Source: JAAFHS01 sp031396505
GTDB lineage: Bacteria; Pseudomonadota; Alphaproteobacteria; Rhodobacterales; Rhodobacteraceae
Length of the DNA stretch: 7,753 nucleotides
Assembly: GCA_031396505.1 (NCBI GenBank)
Contig: JANNKX010000273.1
Coordinates: 1 to 7,753, forward strand
Direction: 5' to 3'
How positions within the stretch are numbered: position 1 is the stretch's first letter; the number at the start of each line of letters is the position of its first letter. Positions 5,667 through 7,753 of this stretch are shown piece by piece. Below the pieces are notes generated by a model that was not told where the DNA came from, ran no database searches, and saw nothing but the letters and a program-made list of their open reading frames with translations. Position numbers and translations under genes: made by a program.

Positions 5667-7204
5667 TGGGTATCCAGGCGGCAGAAATCTCGGCAATCCT
5701 CAAGGACCAGATCAAGAATTTTGGGCGTGATGCCGAAGTGGCTGAAGTGGGCCGCGTGTTGTCGGTCGGTGACGGGATCGCCCGTGTTCATGGGCTGGAC
5801 AATGTGCAGGCCGGCGAGATGGTCGAATTTCCCGGCGGTATCCGCGGGATGGCCCTGAACCTTGAAGTCGACAACGTCGGTATCGTGATCTTCGGGTCGG
5901 ATCAGGACATCAAGGAAGGCGATACCGTCAAGCGCACCAAGTCCATCGTGGACGTGCCTGCGGGTGATGCGCTGCTGGGCCGGGTCGTTGACGGCCTTGG
6001 CAACCCGATTGACGGCAAAGGCCCGATCAAGACGACCGAGCGGCGCGTGGCCGACGTCAAGGCCCCCGGCATCATCCCGCGCAAATCGGTGCACGAGCCG
6101 ATGGCAACCGGCCTGAAAGCCATCGACGCGATGATCCCGGTTGGCCGTGGCCAGCGCGAATTGATCATCGGTGACCGCCAGACGGGCAAGACCGCCGTAG
6201 CACTCGACACGATCCTGAACCAGAAAGCCTATAACGAGGCGGCGGGTTCGGACGAAAGCAAAAAATTGTACTGCATCTATGTCGCCATCGGGCAGAAACG
6301 TTCGACCGTGGCGCAATTGGTGAAAAAGCTGGAGGAAACCGGCGCGATTGATTACACGATTGTCGTCGCCGCCACCGCATCCGATCCGGCCCCGATGCAG
6401 TTTCTGGCCCCCTATGCCGCAACCGCAATGGCCGAATTTTTCCGCGACAATGGCCGCCATGCACTAATCATCTACGATGATTTGTCCAAGCAGGCCGTGG
6501 CGTATCGCCAGATGTCGCTGCTGCTGCGCCGCCCGCCGGGACGTGAGGCGTATCCGGGCGACGTGTTCTACCTGCACTCTCGCCTGCTGGAGCGGTCTTG
6601 CAAACTGAACGAGGATTTTGGTTCGGGATCACTGACGGCCCTGCCGATCATTGAAACCCAAGGTGGTGACGTGTCGGCGTTTATCCCGACGAACGTGATC
6701 TCGATCACCGATGGCCAGATTTTCCTTGAAACCGAACTTTTCTATCAGGGCATCCGTCCGGCCGTGAACACCGGTCTGTCGGTCAGCCGCGTGGGGTCTT
6801 CGGCCCAGACGAACGCGATGAAATCGGTCGCGGGCAAGGTTAAACTGGAACTGGCACAGTACCGCGAAATGGCGGCCTTTGCGCAGTTCGGGTCGGACCT
6901 TGACGCATCCACACAGCAATTGCTGAACCGTGGCGCACGCCTGACCGAATTGATGAAGCAGGCGCAGTATTCACCGCTGACCAACGCGGAAATCGTCTGC
7001 GTGATCTTTGCAGGCACCAGCGGCTATCTGGACAAAGTCGGGGTAAAGGATGTTGGCCGCTACGAAGCGGGCCTGCTGAAGCATCTGCGTACCAAGGGCA
7101 AAGCCCTGCTTGACGATATCACCGCGAATGACCGCAAGGTTGCCGGGGATCTTGAAAAGGCAATCCGGGCGGAGCTTGACGCATTCGCCAAAGACTTCGC
7201 GTAA
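5666..7204 (+). CDS. atpA: F1F0 ATP synthase alpha subunit
   Basis: Non-catalytic nucleotide-binding alpha subunit (512 residues) of the membrane-bound ATP synthase; three copies alternate with beta in F1. The N-terminus carries an amphipathic helix (AEISAILKDQIKNF) that contacts delta. A beta-barrel domain follows to about residue 93. The nucleotide-binding domain has the Walker A motif GDRQTGKT at 169-176, the QAVAYRQMSLLLRRPPGREAYPGD stretch in two parts, and FYLHSRLLER. R375 in VSRVGSSAQ matches the alpha arginine that reaches into the beta catalytic site. The C-terminal helical domain fills the rest. The ATG at 5666 has AGAGG at 5654-5658, 7 nt upstream; an in-frame GTG at 5663 is less likely. 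It overlaps the atpH stop by one base, so translation is probably coupled. No oddities. Confidence 0.98.
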   Translation: MGIQAAEISAILKDQIKNFGRDAEVAEVGRVLSVGDGIARVHGLDNVQAGEMVEFPGGIRGMALNLEVDNVGIVIFGSDQDIKEGDTVKRTKSIVDVPAGDALLGRVVDGLGNPIDGKGPIKTTERRVADVKAPGIIPRKSVHEPMATGLKAIDAMIPVGRGQRELIIGDRQTGKTAVALDTILNQKAYNEAAGSDESKKLYCIYVAIGQKRSTVAQLVKKLEETGAIDYTIVVAATASDPAPMQFLAPYAATAMAEFFRDNGRHALIIYDDLSKQAVAYRQMSLLLRRPPGREAYPGDVFYLHSRLLERSCKLNEDFGSGSLTALPIIETQGGDVSAFIPTNVISITDGQIFLETELFYQGIRPAVNTGLSVSRVGSSAQTNAMKSVAGKVKLELAQYREMAAFAQFGSDLDASTQQLLNRGARLTELMKQAQYSPLTNAEIVCVIFAGTSGYLDKVGVKDVGRYEAGLLKHLRTKGKALLDDITANDRKVAGDLEKAIRAELDAFAKDFA

Positions 7205-7225
7205 GCGTCCGGGGGAACAGGGGAT

Positions 7226-7753
7226 ATGCCCAGCCTTAAGGACCTGAAAAACCGGATCAGCAGTGTCAAGAACACGCGCAAGATCACGAAGGCCATGCAG
7301 ATGGTCGCGGCGGCAAAATTGCGCCGCGCCCAAGAAAGTGCAGAGGCCGCGCGCCCCTATGCCGAACGGATGATTTCCGTGATGGCCGGGCTTGCGGGGT
7401 CGGTCGGCCAGTCGGCCTCCGCGCCGCGCCTGTTGGCGGGAACGGGCACCGACAAGGTGCATTTATTGGTCGTGATGACGTCCGAGCGTGGCTTGTGCGG
7501 TGGATTTAACTCCAGCATCGCGCGTCTGGCACGCGCGCATGCTCAGGCGCTGATTGCCCAAGGCAAGACGGTGAAAATCCTGACCGTTGGCAAAAAAGGA
7601 CGTGAGCAGTTGAAGCGCGATCTGTCCAGCCACTTCATCGGGCATGTCGATATGGGCGATGTCAAACGCGTGGGTTACGTCAATGCGCAGGCGATTGCAC
7701 GCGATGTGCTGCACCGCTTTGATGCTGGTGAATTTGACGTGGCCACACTGTTC
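7226..7753 (+). CDS. atpG: F1F0 ATP synthase gamma subunit, N-terminal part (3' end outside window)
   Basis: The gamma subunit is the rotating central shaft of F1. The window holds the first 176 codons of a protein usually near 290 residues; the frame stays open to the last base. The N-terminal coiled-coil helix is clear (MPSLKDLKNRISSVKNTRKI, then AMQMVAAAKLRRAQ), and the Rossmann-like middle domain has LLVVMTSERGLCGGFNSSI with GLCGG at 89-93. The ATG at 7226 follows atpA by 21 bp; GGGGGA about 9 nt upstream is the likely ribosome-binding site, with a second AGGGG very close to the start. atpD and atpC are expected next, outside the window. Confidence 0.96.
   Translation, partial: MPSLKDLKNRISSVKNTRKITKAMQMVAAAKLRRAQESAEAARPYAERMISVMAGLAGSVGQSASAPRLLAGTGTDKVHLLVVMTSERGLCGGFNSSIARLARAHAQALIAQGKTVKILTVGKKGREQLKRDLSSHFIGHVDMGDVKRVGYVNAQAIARDVLHRFDAGEFDVATLF

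Noticed and set aside
5639..6460. 273-codon minus-strand ORF
   Set aside because: Lies wholly opposite atpA, whose identity is certain; typical antisense artefact of GC-rich DNA.
1..7753. CRISPR arrays, tRNA/rRNA genes, insertion sequences, prophage attachment sites
   Set aside because: No regularly spaced repeats, cloverleaf-like segments, transposase-like ORFs or flanking terminal repeats were seen.

Overview
The window looks like chromosomal DNA of an alphaproteobacterium, most likely a member of the Rhodobacteraceae (Roseobacter group). This rests on high GC content, an F1-only ATP synthase operon in the order atpH-atpA-atpG, an alphaproteobacterial-type histidyl-tRNA synthetase, a short-form HisG paired with HisZ, and a SlyX protein ending in RPPHW. 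The species cannot be named from the sequence alone.

Left edge (1-566): the C-terminal part of an NgoMIV-like type II restriction endonuclease that enters from outside the window. Its GC content is visibly lower (about 52-55% in the lines counted) than that of the housekeeping genes (about 63-70%). It is the one clearly accessory gene here. Bases 567-670 are an intergenic strip with a strongly C-biased tract (G-rich on the minus strand) and a perfect 17-bp palindrome. Next comes slyX on the minus strand, divergent from hisS.

Centre (945-4862): a histidine block on the plus strand. hisS (histidyl-tRNA synthetase) is followed after 238 bp by hisZ and hisG, whose ATGA overlap indicates translational coupling. 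HisZ and HisG together form the ATP phosphoribosyltransferase that starts histidine synthesis, while HisRS loads histidine onto tRNA. HisZ is itself a HisRS-fold paralogue, so two related genes sit side by side. A small predicted secreted protein of unknown function follows hisG by 12 bp and is probably in the same transcript.

Right (4863-7753): a 243-bp gap with a good candidate sigma70-type promoter and an 11-bp direct repeat upstream of it, then the F1-ATPase operon: atpH (delta, GTG start), atpA (alpha, complete, all expected nucleotide-binding features) and the first 176 codons of atpG (gamma), cut by the window edge. atpD and atpC are expected beyond the edge.

Most of the window is ordinary core genome. 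The points most worth a second look are the restriction endonuclease beside core genes, the G-rich/palindromic junction next to it, a GC-poor patch inside hisS, a short ORF overlapping the hisZ start, the uncharacterised secreted protein, and the repeat upstream of the atp promoter. I found no convincing evidence of a wholly new system within these bases.
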